Source: a virus. From it: a stretch of 64,000 nucleotides of DNA. Positions 42,014 through 51,130 of this stretch are shown here, one piece after another (the first letter of the stretch is position 1; every line of letters begins with the position of its first letter). The translations under genes and the position numbers were made by a program. The notes under the pieces were generated by a model. It had not been told where the DNA came from. It searched no databases and saw only the letters and a list, made by a program, of their open reading frames with translations. The DNA is taken from IMG/VR virus record IMGVR_UViG_3300028315_000508, positions 62,001 to 126,000 of that record, one strand, 5' to 3'.

Positions 42014-42825
42014 TACTTATTGGATCTCCATTCTTCGTTGGCACGCTGAGCAGAAAAACCGATATACGGGTTGATCCCTTGCTTATTAGCGAGTGCGATG
42101 AAGGCATTGAGATCTTTGGGTAGACAAGCTCCACCAAAGCCTCTTTCGCCATCGTGTCCAGGAACGTTAGTGTGATTCGCAGTGACCCGGCCGTCTCCTA
42201 TCATAGCACAACGAACATTTTCCCAATCGTCGTCGGTGAAACCGAGAGTATCGCAAATTGATCTCAATTCATTGAAGAATGCGATCTTTACGGCGAAGAA
42301 TGAATTAAGGGCGAGCTTACTTATTTCTGTTTGCTCGCTCTTCATCATGCTGATTGCTATACCAGGCCACCGTTTTTTGTAGAGCGTGGCGAGAATGCGA
42401 CCAGCCCATTCGCTCCGCTCTGTTACGCCGATCAAATGCCTGCTTGGATTCAAAGCATCTTCGTAGGAGCAGCGGGCAGTCAAGAATTCAGGCGAATGTA
42501 CAAGCCCAGTTAGGTTATACTTTCTAGATAGTTGTTCGGTCGAGCCTGGGAGAAGCGTTGATTTTAGAACAACTACGCCATTCCATCCTTGGATTTCAGC
42601 ACAGAAGCTGTTGATGGCTGTTAGATCGTAGCCATCATCTGACGGCGGAGTCGGCAAACAGACAAAGACAAGATCACTCTGCTCCATACAATGACCAAAG
42701 TCACAATTGCTTCTCTCTTGGACGAGATCATACATCCAGACTTTGTCGGCGTACTCGAGGTAGGATCTGGCTGTCGCTGACCCAACGACACCCATTCCGA
42801 CCACTCCAATTTTTCGTACTTCCAT
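42013..42825 (-). CDS. UDP-glucose/GDP-mannose 6-dehydrogenase family protein, C-terminally short, 270 aa
   Basis: IGVVGMGVVGSATARS is the NAD-binding loop, VVLKSTLLPGST and SPEFLTARCS are conserved active-site segments, SKLALNSFFAVKIAFFNE the central helix, and GFGGACLPKDLNAF holds the catalytic Cys234. UDP-glucose dehydrogenases oxidise C6 to give UDP-uronic acids. At 270 residues it lacks most of the C-terminal UDP-binding domain of the usual about 390-430, so it may be a minimal enzyme or have lost donor binding. Adjacent glycosyltransferase genes support uronic-acid chemistry. Confidence 0.88.
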   Translation of the reverse strand: MEVRKIGVVGMGVVGSATARSYLEYADKVWMYDLVQERSNCDFGHCMEQSDLVFVCLPTPPSDDGYDLTAINSFCAEIQGWNGVVVLKSTLLPGSTEQLSRKYNLTGLVHSPEFLTARCSYEDALNPSRHLIGVTERSEWAGRILATLYKKRWPGIAISMMKSEQTEISKLALNSFFAVKIAFFNELRSICDTLGFTDDDWENVRCAMIGDGRVTANHTNVPGHDGERGFGGACLPKDLNAFIALANKQGINPYIGFSAQRANEEWRSNK

Positions 42826-45800
42826 TAAGCGAGTTCCAGCATCGTGGGAATAGTTGCATCCAGGACTGTTGAGCAGGTCCCGTATTTCTCTTCCCCTATC
42901 AGCCGTAACTCCAACCTGAGATGATCACATTCCCAGTCATACTGGTTGTTCTCGTCCAGAAATGTTTCGGCACTGCAAATGGTCTCTCCTTCTTCGGTCA
43001 TATCACAACCGATAAGCAGACAACCACAATCGAGACGAAGACCTGCCTCATTTAATATACCAGAGCCACACTGGAAGAGAAGCGTGGATGGTTGGCCTGT
43101 CGTGCCAAGTCCGGGGACGCCGAGGGCAGCGAGAATGTCGTCGTAAAGGCCACTCTGCCCCAAGTCTTCACCAGCATATGGCTGGAATCCTGACACACAG
43201 GCGTAGCCATCGGCATAATCTGTGAATAGATTAGGGTCCGTCCCGCATACTTGATGGCTTGTGAACAATGGGGTGGTGACGTCAAGCTCACCGTCGCCAT
43301 CGGCCTGGACTTCGACGGCGGAGTCGTAATCGCAAACTTGGTCAAGTGTGACATATGGGCTTGAATTCGCGTTTTTCATGTAGACGCTGTGAACAACGTC
43401 GTCGTCTCCGAACAAGGCGTTTGTTCCGAGAGAGTGATCTCCGAGTGATGTGATGTCTGGGGTGAGTCCATTTCCGGCTGCCGTGTAAGGGACGTCGTCA
43501 AATACGAGGTATTCATTACCGTCCGTGCCGACGATCTTCGTAACATTCAGTTGTGTTGGCTCGTTGTCCCCGCAGACGTACTTTGGGCCGCAAAATGTGC
43601 TATGTGGATCGTCCCATGGCCTTGCCCTCCAAGTTGTGCTTGTGAAATCTTCTTCGAGTGCGTTCATCCTGGCAAACCGACATCCCGGTAGATGAAGAGT
43701 CGGCTTGTCAATGTTTAGCGACGGACGCTGCAAAGCTAGATGCTTGAGCTGGTCGCCATCGAATCCTTTCACCCGATTGGTAAAATGAAGAGTCTGGTTC
43801 TTGGGCGTATCGTAGTCTCGATATAACCTCCCCAGATAACTGTCGTTCTTGAACGGGAGCTTTTGATCATACGGTGCAGTGAGGTACTCACTTTGCTCGT
43901 CGGTCAAGAAATGCTGTATTGTTGACTGTTTTGCCTTGCCTGAGAAGATGGGTCTTTGACTGCGGCTGTGAGGACAAGGCTTCATAGTGCCGGGTGCCGC
44001 CATAACGCTGTAGGATGGGAATGTCCAGTAGACACCCATGCCCATGCCTATGCTACACGGCCTGCACTGCCACCACTCATCGCCCACAACCGTTGGACGG
44101 TAAAGAAGCTCGTCGTCAACACGGCCCTTGTAACAATAATCGTTGACATCATCGAGTTCACAGAATGGAACACGAATTTCAGTGAATTCTCTCGTGAACG
44201 AACCGTAAGAACTTCCATCACTGTTGGTAGTGACGGCAGGTCCGGTCTCATCGAATTTGCCATTAAGGATCGAGTCTCCAGGCGAGATATCAGGATTGCT
44301 GAAGAAACCTGCATCTCCATTGCCAGCAGCAGGGCTTGGGCCGTACTCCGTTGAACGCGATTCAACACGCTCCGCTGTTGTGATCCTATCTTGGCCGAGA
44401 TAAGTGAACTTACACTCAGATCTGCCTGTGGCCGGTTGGGCAAGTCCTAATCGCTCGTTTGTTGGAATCTGGTCGACTCGATCGTCCAAAGTCTTCCAGG
44501 CAGCGTGCTCTTCTGGCAGATTCGCAAGCTTACGCAACCGTAAAGTAATGTCTTCTTCTTTGTACCCAAGACTGACCGGATCGAGGAGCGTGCAATCGTT
44601 AAGATTTTCCGGCAAATTCGGAATGATGGCTGGCGGAACTTGCAGCATACCAATCGCAGTGTCATATCGCTGCTCGATATCTCCACCAACACAGAGATCG
44701 GTCACCTCGTACGTCTCCGTCAAATCGATTCGCAGGACGACGCGATTCAAGAGACTGTGAAATGCTTTCAACCTGAAAAGGAACTCGACTGCGAATTCAA
44801 GTGTCACTGGGTCCGCATATTCGTTGAGCGTCTCCGTGAGAACTTGAATATCAAACCGATTGCTTTGTAGGTCTGCGATCAGATCTGGGACGACAATTGT
44901 CTGTTTCAGATAGGTCACAAACATGTAAAGGACTCGGGGTTTGTCGTTGCTACCCTCGATGTCCAATGAACCGTTCAGACTGATATTGAGGTTGTTAGTC
45001 TCACGGTTGAGCTTTACTCCATCTGCTCGTAGTGGGATTTCAGGCCCGACCAAGACTTCGTCCATCGCTTTGCCGAGTTTACCGCTGATCAGAACTTGGC
45101 TGTAACCAATGACGGCCAATCCATTCAGTTTGCTATGGATTTCTGTTGGGTTCAAGAATCCTTCGGCGTCGGCAGTGCAGCCCGCGTTGTTTCCGTAATT
45201 GACTGGGTCTGCTTTGATGGACGTTGAGATTTCTTTTAGCTGTGCTTCGGCAGGGCTACCTACTTCGACGAAATAGGCATCGACGGTGACGTTTCCGCCG
45301 TCCCTTGCTGAGTTGAAGTCGTCGAGACCAGCGGCTATCTGTGGTCGAAACATCAGCGGGATTGTGAAAACGCCGAATCCAGTAGCTGTACTTGATTCTC
45401 CTGCCCAGGAATCGAGAATAATGTCTGTTTGACACTGTTCTTCGATCGTGATTTCTTCTTGCTGATACGGAGATGGCAACCTTTCTCCGGGGCGAATGAA
45501 GCGTTTGCCATCGCTTGACCACCAGAGATTGCTAATTAGAATTTCGAACCCGAATAGTCTGAATAGATTGACGATCGCTCTTCGCGATCCAGCCAGATTT
45601 TGGAATTCGACGGTTCGGCGTAGCACAGCACGTCGTAATTCGTCGAGTGACTCGGGGAAATACGGCAGGTCCCAGCCAAGGAGCTGTGATAAGTATGGAA
45701 TAGCTTCGGCCGGGACGTTGAACACCCAGTTGATCGATTCAAGCAGATCTTGCTCGTCTTGAATGTCTTGTAGCGAATCGGTGAATGGTCGGTAGAGTGC

Positions 45801-46490
45801 GACCGTTGTGTCTTGTGCTTTTGTAGCGTTTGTGAGATATGGTGGAGGTGTCAGACGATAAAATTCGTCCATCACCGGTCCGGGGTGCTTGATCGGGAAC
45901 CGTAGCAGTGCCAACGCAATGCTTGTCGCGTCGATGCAAAGAAAGTCTTTGCGATCGTCTTTTGAGACGACCCTGGTGAAATATTCAGTTTGATAGACGA
46001 AGTTGTAGTTATCTGATGGCAGAAGTTCGAGTTCGACGAGAATGTCGGAGAGGTCGTAATAAACGGCACCAACGAGGTAGGGAATGGTGTCGGTGACGCC
46101 CGATGCTGTTGTGTAAGTCATGATGTCGCCATTCTTGGCGTTGGCAAGACTTACGGGCTCCCCGGTGCTTTTCTTGGCGATTTCGAGATTGCCTAGCTCG
46201 ATGACTCTATCGGCTAGTTCAATTGAATCGACATTTTCTGAGTAAATCTCATGGTCCGGGAACCTTTTGCCGATGTTCTGGTGTCCAGCTACTCTGGCTT
46301 CTGATGGGACGTCTTCGATAAAGATCTTGACGTTGAAGACCGAGCTGTTCTCAATACCGGCTCCGCTCGGAGTTCTTTTGTGCGGGACGACAAGGATGAC
46401 CGGGAGTCCAAATGGTCTCCAGGCGGTCCTGTCGTTGTTGACGGGAAAGAGAACGAAGTTGGGGTTGTTCTGGTCTTTGAGTGATGCCAT
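42825..46490 (-). CDS. giant tail protein with P2 gpI-like (TIGR02242) domain, 1221 aa
   Basis: Residues about 240-325 contain IPYLSQLLGWDLPYFPESLD then RRAVLRRTVEFQNLAGSRRA and LFRLFGFEI, the hallmark of phage tail protein I (P2 gpI), a baseplate or tail-tip component. The 240 residues before it and about 890 after it are beta-rich and unrecognised, with many Asp/Thr turns and several Cys (CACxx-type pairs), possibly receptor-contact or decoration domains. Normal gpI is under 200 residues, so this is a strongly extended version. GTAAATAAAGATA lies upstream of the start. Confidence 0.8.
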   Translation of the reverse strand: MASLKDQNNPNFVLFPVNNDRTAWRPFGLPVILVVPHKRTPSGAGIENSSVFNVKIFIEDVPSEARVAGHQNIGKRFPDHEIYSENVDSIELADRVIELGNLEIAKKSTGEPVSLANAKNGDIMTYTTASGVTDTIPYLVGAVYYDLSDILVELELLPSDNYNFVYQTEYFTRVVSKDDRKDFLCIDATSIALALLRFPIKHPGPVMDEFYRLTPPPYLTNATKAQDTTVALYRPFTDSLQDIQDEQDLLESINWVFNVPAEAIPYLSQLLGWDLPYFPESLDELRRAVLRRTVEFQNLAGSRRAIVNLFRLFGFEILISNLWWSSDGKRFIRPGERLPSPYQQEEITIEEQCQTDIILDSWAGESSTATGFGVFTIPLMFRPQIAAGLDDFNSARDGGNVTVDAYFVEVGSPAEAQLKEISTSIKADPVNYGNNAGCTADAEGFLNPTEIHSKLNGLAVIGYSQVLISGKLGKAMDEVLVGPEIPLRADGVKLNRETNNLNISLNGSLDIEGSNDKPRVLYMFVTYLKQTIVVPDLIADLQSNRFDIQVLTETLNEYADPVTLEFAVEFLFRLKAFHSLLNRVVLRIDLTETYEVTDLCVGGDIEQRYDTAIGMLQVPPAIIPNLPENLNDCTLLDPVSLGYKEEDITLRLRKLANLPEEHAAWKTLDDRVDQIPTNERLGLAQPATGRSECKFTYLGQDRITTAERVESRSTEYGPSPAAGNGDAGFFSNPDISPGDSILNGKFDETGPAVTTNSDGSSYGSFTREFTEIRVPFCELDDVNDYCYKGRVDDELLYRPTVVGDEWWQCRPCSIGMGMGVYWTFPSYSVMAAPGTMKPCPHSRSQRPIFSGKAKQSTIQHFLTDEQSEYLTAPYDQKLPFKNDSYLGRLYRDYDTPKNQTLHFTNRVKGFDGDQLKHLALQRPSLNIDKPTLHLPGCRFARMNALEEDFTSTTWRARPWDDPHSTFCGPKYVCGDNEPTQLNVTKIVGTDGNEYLVFDDVPYTAAGNGLTPDITSLGDHSLGTNALFGDDDVVHSVYMKNANSSPYVTLDQVCDYDSAVEVQADGDGELDVTTPLFTSHQVCGTDPNLFTDYADGYACVSGFQPYAGEDLGQSGLYDDILAALGVPGLGTTGQPSTLLFQCGSGILNEAGLRLDCGCLLIGCDMTEEGETICSAETFLDENNQYDWECDHLRLELRLIGEEKYGTCSTVLDATIPTMLELA

Positions 46491-46510
46491 GTAGCATTCT
46501 CCATTTCAGG

Positions 46511-46523
46511 TATCTTTATTTAC
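46511..46523 (-). promoter_or_regulatory. candidate phage promoter GTAAATAAAGATA
   Basis: On the minus strand GTAAATAAAGATACC contains both forms of the element (AAATA and AAAGATA), 21-33 bases before the 1221-residue tail gene. Confidence 0.45.
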
Positions 46524-46612
46524 GGGATCTATGGGAATCGCTACGGTGCCGCAAAGATAGGAAGCATACGGCAGTCACGTACATATTCGTGATTGCCCAG
46601 TGAGGACGATGA

Positions 46613-47113
46613 ATGATTGCTGAATCTGGCCACATCTTCACAAAAGACGAGTATGACGCCCAGTACGAAGTGGACTGGGAGACCGTTGGCGTAGATCTCG
46701 ACATCACAACGATTACGAAAATCCCCTACGTTTGGGGAGAAGCACCGTCAGGTTTCGTCAAGAACGGCATTCTCTTTAGACGTGGGATGGTCACTGTCCA
46801 ACGCCAGATTATTCGAGTCCTCACGAACGGATACGAGATCATCGCGGAGGGTAACTCGAGCTTTGAGGACCTGATCCAGATGAATTTCCCTTGTGAGGAG
46901 GGACCCACAGATCCTTTTGCGTACCATTTGGATTGCGGTATTCTCGATGAACCTTATATCAAGATTCTTGAGGGGCCGCATTGGGCAGATCCAGATGATC
47001 CAGACGATGTAGATGCCATCTGGGGCGATCTACAAGCTGACGGGTCGCCGGTGGAAGAAGTTACCGTCACCGGTGGTGCCGATATTCTCGAGTGGGTAGA
47101 TGTCTGGGCCTGA
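46613..47113 (+). CDS. hypothetical acidic protein, 166 aa
   Basis: Acidic soluble protein, beta-rich in the middle (GFVKNGILFRRGMVTVQRQII) and Asp/Pro-rich near the end (WADPDDPDDVDAIWGD). It is divergent from the giant tail gene. A GTGAGGACGATG ribosome site precedes the start. Unrecognised; a structural role is possible. Confidence 0.65.
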   Translation: MIAESGHIFTKDEYDAQYEVDWETVGVDLDITTITKIPYVWGEAPSGFVKNGILFRRGMVTVQRQIIRVLTNGYEIIAEGNSSFEDLIQMNFPCEEGPTDPFAYHLDCGILDEPYIKILEGPHWADPDDPDDVDAIWGDLQADGSPVEEVTVTGGADILEWVDVWA

Positions 47114-47155
47114 TACCAGGCAAGGACGCCCATGAACCAGATCAGAGATTAAGAT

Positions 47156-49006
47156 ATGTCATTTTCGAAGACACTCGCACTTTTGATCGCTGTCGCAAGT
47201 GTGGGTTGGATCGCGGTGTCTAACGCTCAGCAGCCGCCAAACTTCCAACTCGTATCATCGGGCAGAGTCGCACCAGCTAGCGGCTACAATGGGGCAACCC
47301 CGAATTTCGGGCTTCTTACACCCGGTCAATCGCAACTTCCCCAGCTCGTGCAGGTCAATCAACTCAATGCCGCTCCACATCCACGTGACGCCGTTGCCTA
47401 TGCTCTGGCCGACTGCCAGAGCCTACCGGCAGATTCCAGACCGTTCCAACGATACATCTGGATTCCGGATGGAGACCGCAAAAAGGCAGCAGCACTGAAT
47501 TTTGCCGTAAACACGGCTGTCTCAAGAGCTACAACCATCGTTACACCGGTGCCGGTCGCCAATGGCAAGCTAATGCGATATGACTTGAGGGCTCTTGCTC
47601 CTCGTGAATCGCAGTATGCGGCACTGCACGCCAATTGGGAGAAGCTGGCATTCGAGCCATACTTCCATCTGACGAAGTCGGCGACCGACGCTCTTCCGTC
47701 GAACGCCATTACTATCGCATCGCGAGACGATGACCCGGTGGGTTCCGTGCGTTTCAAAGTCGGAGACGTCATTTGGTACAGATCGCCGACTCACACTTTC
47801 TTTATTCTTGAGAATAATCGATGGGTACAACGATCGCGTCCAACTACCGTCCAATTGGTGGCAGCTCCCGCAGCCCACACGAATCTGACAAGTGCTGTGC
47901 TTCTACAGGGTCTTACTCAATCTGGGGCGGCACTGGTTCGATACGACTTCTTCATGACGCGAGTCCTGTCGTCCATCGACGGCGGCCTTTATTATGACTT
48001 CAGCGGAATCAATGGAACCATCGCCGCCGCCAGAAAAGGAGGAAGCACTAAGACAGATCAACAGATCATCTTAGAGGCACTGGGAGCAAACGAGCAAATC
48101 ATCTCTTCGTTGCGATCTGACCAAAGGGCCGCGATGTTCAGATCTAATGTCACTGGTAAACCTCGCCAGATCGAGGTCTTTCAGGGACAGGGTGTCCGTC
48201 CGGGGTCCGGTACCGGCTTGGTCACTATGACACACGATGTCTTTGACAATGATGTTGATCCGGCCCGCGATCCGATTCGCAACTTGCTGAACTTCCAGGA
48301 TCGTGCAAGAGAACTGATTGCTGAACGCGGTGGTACGTTTGGTGCCAACGGAATGCATCTGTTTGCGTTGTTCGACAGCACGGGCAAGTTGCAGGCGGAA
48401 GCTCCACCGAATGTCGTCGTGGACCATACGATTCCACGTCCGCATACTGGCCGTTTGCAAGCTGCTATTAGCTGCATTCGGTGCCATGGTCCGCAGGAGG
48501 GATTCCAGCCGTTCAATAATGAAGTTCAGACGATGCTCGCCGGTTACTTGAACATCTTCGGTGATGTTTCAAGTAGAGACACGGTCCCAGACCAATTGGA
48601 TCGCTTGGCTGGTCTCTACTCTGGCGACCTATCTAAGCCGATCAGACGTGGAAGAGATGACTATACCGATGCGATTTACAGGGCTACAGGTGGTATGCAG
48701 GTACCTGAAGCATCGCTATTGGTGGCAAACATCTATCAGGCGTACGTCTATGATACCGTGGACGCTCAGAAAGCCTGTTTGGAACTCGGATACGTCGTCC
48801 CAGCAGCCCAAGCAGTCTATTACTTGAACCAGATCCTGCCACCGTTAAATCGAGATGTTCTCGGTATCAGCCCAGAAGATCCCATCATTGGTGCACTCAA
48901 GGCTGGCCTCTCAGTCAACCGATACCAGTGGGAACAAGTCTACCCCGACGCTGCCTTCAGGGCGATGAAGACGTATGAATCGTCTCAGGAAAATATAGGG
49001 CAGTGA
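47156..49006 (+). CDS. exported protein with one c-type haem site, 616 aa
   Basis: Signal peptide LALLIAVASVGWIAVSNA before QQPPNF. Residues 440-444 read CIRCH, the covalent haem c attachment site, in the context AISCIRCHGPQEGFQPF typical of planctomycete large cytochromes. The regions either side are mixed alpha/beta and not recognised. Export to the periplasm is expected, with haem attached by the host. An axial Met cannot be assigned. Followed 10 bases downstream by a second haem protein, so they form an operon. Confidence 0.8.
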   Translation: MSFSKTLALLIAVASVGWIAVSNAQQPPNFQLVSSGRVAPASGYNGATPNFGLLTPGQSQLPQLVQVNQLNAAPHPRDAVAYALADCQSLPADSRPFQRYIWIPDGDRKKAAALNFAVNTAVSRATTIVTPVPVANGKLMRYDLRALAPRESQYAALHANWEKLAFEPYFHLTKSATDALPSNAITIASRDDDPVGSVRFKVGDVIWYRSPTHTFFILENNRWVQRSRPTTVQLVAAPAAHTNLTSAVLLQGLTQSGAALVRYDFFMTRVLSSIDGGLYYDFSGINGTIAAARKGGSTKTDQQIILEALGANEQIISSLRSDQRAAMFRSNVTGKPRQIEVFQGQGVRPGSGTGLVTMTHDVFDNDVDPARDPIRNLLNFQDRARELIAERGGTFGANGMHLFALFDSTGKLQAEAPPNVVVDHTIPRPHTGRLQAAISCIRCHGPQEGFQPFNNEVQTMLAGYLNIFGDVSSRDTVPDQLDRLAGLYSGDLSKPIRRGRDDYTDAIYRATGGMQVPEASLLVANIYQAYVYDTVDAQKACLELGYVVPAAQAVYYLNQILPPLNRDVLGISPEDPIIGALKAGLSVNRYQWEQVYPDAAFRAMKTYESSQENIGQ

Positions 49007-49016
49007 GGAGATCCCA

Positions 49017-49874
49017 ATGAAAAAGATCGCTTTTTTGATCGCTGTTTGTGCGTCTGTCTTGGCCATCTTGCCATCCTCCGCCAACGCTGGTTGGAAATGG
49101 CGAAGAGTCCAGACGAACTGCGGCTACACGTACCAGAGATACTACGTCCAAGAAGTCGCTCAGCCGCAAGTTCAGAACACGACGACAGTCGTCAACAACC
49201 TCATCGGTATTCCCGTGCCGGTGAACTACACCGAACCAATTACAGCACAGGGTTCGACGGTCTACGGCTACTCTTCCGTGACACAAGCTCAGGGTGCCCT
49301 CGACATGGGCCTGTTGTATAATCAGGCCGCACGTTTGACGGATCAAGCCCAACAACTCGCAGGACAAGCGGCAACCGATTTTGCGGCCCTTGTACAAGCT
49401 GAAGGGCAGAACAGGGCGGAAGTTGCGAAGATCATCGCCCAAGGACAGGCGGCCCGGATGGCTCTGGAGGCGACTCAAGGGCATCCACCACAACTGATTC
49501 AAAGGACCTTCGCGTTCAGAGTGACGCAGGGTGCCGATGGTCAGATGAAAGTCGAACAGATCCAGTCACAGCAGCCACAGGACTTCAGTTTGATGTCCTC
49601 GTCTGCGACGAATGTCTCGGATCTATTGAAGCAGCGTTGTGTCAGTTGCCATGGTAACGCCAAAGCCAGTGGCAATTTGAATCTGGAAGTGGCTATCTCC
49701 GATGCACAACAGAGGGCGATTCTCGAAAGAGTAACGACCGAAGACCATGCTCGAAGAATGCCGCGTAATCCGGACGGAACAGCTGGTGCCAAGCTCTCTA
49801 TTGATGAGCTACGCTTGCTGTTCAATGCAATGGCCCCCGCAACCAGTGGAAATACCTCTGGTAGTAGTCAGTAG
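49017..49874 (+). CDS. exported c-type cytochrome-like protein, 285 aa
   Basis: Signal peptide KKIAFLIAVCASVLAILPSSANA. Helical Gln/Ala-rich middle (ARLTDQAQQLAGQA, GQNRAEVAKIIAQGQAARMA). C-terminal domain has KQRCVSCHGNAKASGN with haem Cys208, Cys211 and His212, and DHARRMPRNPDG in the position of the axial Met. This is the short cytochrome domain found on planctomycete exported proteins. GAGGAGATCCC precedes the start. Confidence 0.85.
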   Translation: MKKIAFLIAVCASVLAILPSSANAGWKWRRVQTNCGYTYQRYYVQEVAQPQVQNTTTVVNNLIGIPVPVNYTEPITAQGSTVYGYSSVTQAQGALDMGLLYNQAARLTDQAQQLAGQAATDFAALVQAEGQNRAEVAKIIAQGQAARMALEATQGHPPQLIQRTFAFRVTQGADGQMKVEQIQSQQPQDFSLMSSSATNVSDLLKQRCVSCHGNAKASGNLNLEVAISDAQQRAILERVTTEDHARRMPRNPDGTAGAKLSIDELRLLFNAMAPATSGNTSGSSQ

Positions 49875-49934
49875 CAGAGGAGGACGGCCTTCGGCCACAC
49901 CACCAAAGCGTACCATCCGAACAGGAGAAAAGAG

Positions 49935-50336
49935 ATGAAGTACCTCGCATCGATTTTGGCAGTTCTCGCCCTCGTTTTTGTAGCCACCAACGACGCCAAC
50001 GCCCAGTGCTTCCGCAACAATGTTGTGGCAGTCAACGGCTTTTCGCAGTGTGTTGGTGGCTCGTGCTTTGTCCAGCAGCAGGTGTTGGTCCCGCAGTCCA
50101 CCGCGTTCTTCACTGGTGGCCGATCTGTCGCATTCATCAACCAGCCTGCATTCGTCAACGTCGGAGTGCCGGTCGTTTCGCCGGTGGTCCAGCAAGTCAA
50201 CATTCGACGTGGCTTGTTCGGCAACGTGCGACGAGTACAGGTGAGGAATTTCGCGGCGGTCCCGGCGGTGAACGTGATTACTCCTGGTGTCAACGTCGCT
50301 GTCGGACGCAGAAATGTGTTCGTCAGCGGGTTCTAA
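49935..50336 (+). CDS. small exported Val-rich protein, 133 aa
   Basis: Signal peptide MKYLASILAVLALVFVATNDANA, then a beta-strand-rich mature protein (AFVNVGVPVVSPVVQQVNI, NFAAVPAVNVITPGVNVAV). No catalytic motif; it could be a surface or matrix protein. The fourth exported product of this run; a strong terminator follows 27 bases after the stop. Confidence 0.7.
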   Translation: MKYLASILAVLALVFVATNDANAQCFRNNVVAVNGFSQCVGGSCFVQQQVLVPQSTAFFTGGRSVAFINQPAFVNVGVPVVSPVVQQVNIRRGLFGNVRRVQVRNFAAVPAVNVITPGVNVAVGRRNVFVSGF

Positions 50337-50362
50337 CGGTCCGCAAGGACAACAGTAGTATT

Positions 50363-50390
50363 CCGAGAGCCCGGTTCGCCGGGCTCTCGG
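50363..50390 (+). terminator. intrinsic terminator with TTCG tetraloop
   Basis: A 12-bp perfect stem, CCGAGAGCCCGG with CCGGGCTCTCGG, closed by the extra-stable TTCG (UUCG) loop. It ends the exported-protein operon 27 bases after the stop at 50336. There is little U tract after it (CGTATTTG). Confidence 0.85.
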
Positions 50391-50433
50391 CGTATTTGAA
50401 CATTCCAAGAGGGTATTCTTGGTGGGGGTTCAA

Positions 50434-50751
50434 ATGCGACACACTATCGCTGCATTCTGTTTGGCATTCATTGCCGCTTCATGTTCGACCCAATCGTTCG
50501 AAGACGCAACCGATTCAGTCGACAAGTCAGTGCTTCAACAGACGATGCTACAGCACCCTCCTCCAAAAACAAGAGAGGAACCTGTGGTGGGGCCGGTTGC
50601 GAAAGGGCCGGTTGCGAAAGAGCCGGTCGTGGAAGAACCGGTCGAAGTCCCAATTGAAGCACCACTTCCCCCACCGCCGCCACAGCCAGTTCAACCGGCT
50701 CCGGAGCCAGAGCCAGAACCAGTCAAACAGTTCAGATTGGTCCCAGATTAA
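50434..50751 (+). CDS. lipoprotein with Pro-rich repeats, 105 aa
   Basis: The ATG at 50434 follows GGTGGGGG. HTIAAFCLAFIAASCST gives a lipobox (AASC), so the mature protein is probably lipid-anchored. The rest is disordered and Pro/Glu-rich with a duplicated 15-base unit coding VAKGPVAKEPV. It ends at the TAATG start of the next gene. It may tether or regulate a neighbour. Confidence 0.65.
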   Translation: MRHTIAAFCLAFIAASCSTQSFEDATDSVDKSVLQQTMLQHPPPKTREEPVVGPVAKGPVAKEPVVEEPVEVPIEAPLPPPPPQPVQPAPEPEPEPVKQFRLVPD

Positions 50752-51110
50752 TGAAGAGAACTGTCGAACAAGAGAAGATCTGGCTCGACGAAAAGACCAA
50801 CTTCCACTATATTCGACGAGGCGTCGAACGGACCCCTCCCGGCACCAAAGTCAAAATCGTCGAATGTAACAGTGGCCTGTGCACGAGCGAAGGCACTCTC
50901 AAAGGCACCGTGGCGTTAGGGCTACTGAATGTCGACGGACACTTCGCCGGACAAATGATTGCCTGGAGCTACGATGCGGACGATCTGGTTCTATTTGCAA
51001 TCGAGCACCATTGGGATATGGACGACGATACCTTTCGCATCCTCACGGAGAACCTCTACGGCGAGACGGCGTCTGAGCCGTCCACCAAAAGAGAGGACGA
51101 GGGAAGCTAA
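50751..51110 (+). CDS. hypothetical protein, 119 aa
   Basis: Overlaps the lipoprotein stop (TAATG). Charged, mixed fold with KIVECNSGLCTSEGTLKG, MIAWSYDADDLVLFAIEHHW and a disordered acidic tail. Unrecognised, but coupled to the lipoprotein. Confidence 0.65.
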   Translation: MKRTVEQEKIWLDEKTNFHYIRRGVERTPPGTKVKIVECNSGLCTSEGTLKGTVALGLLNVDGHFAGQMIAWSYDADDLVLFAIEHHWDMDDDTFRILTENLYGETASEPSTKREDEGS

Positions 51111-51130
51111 AGGAGAGGCCGGGAGGCGTG

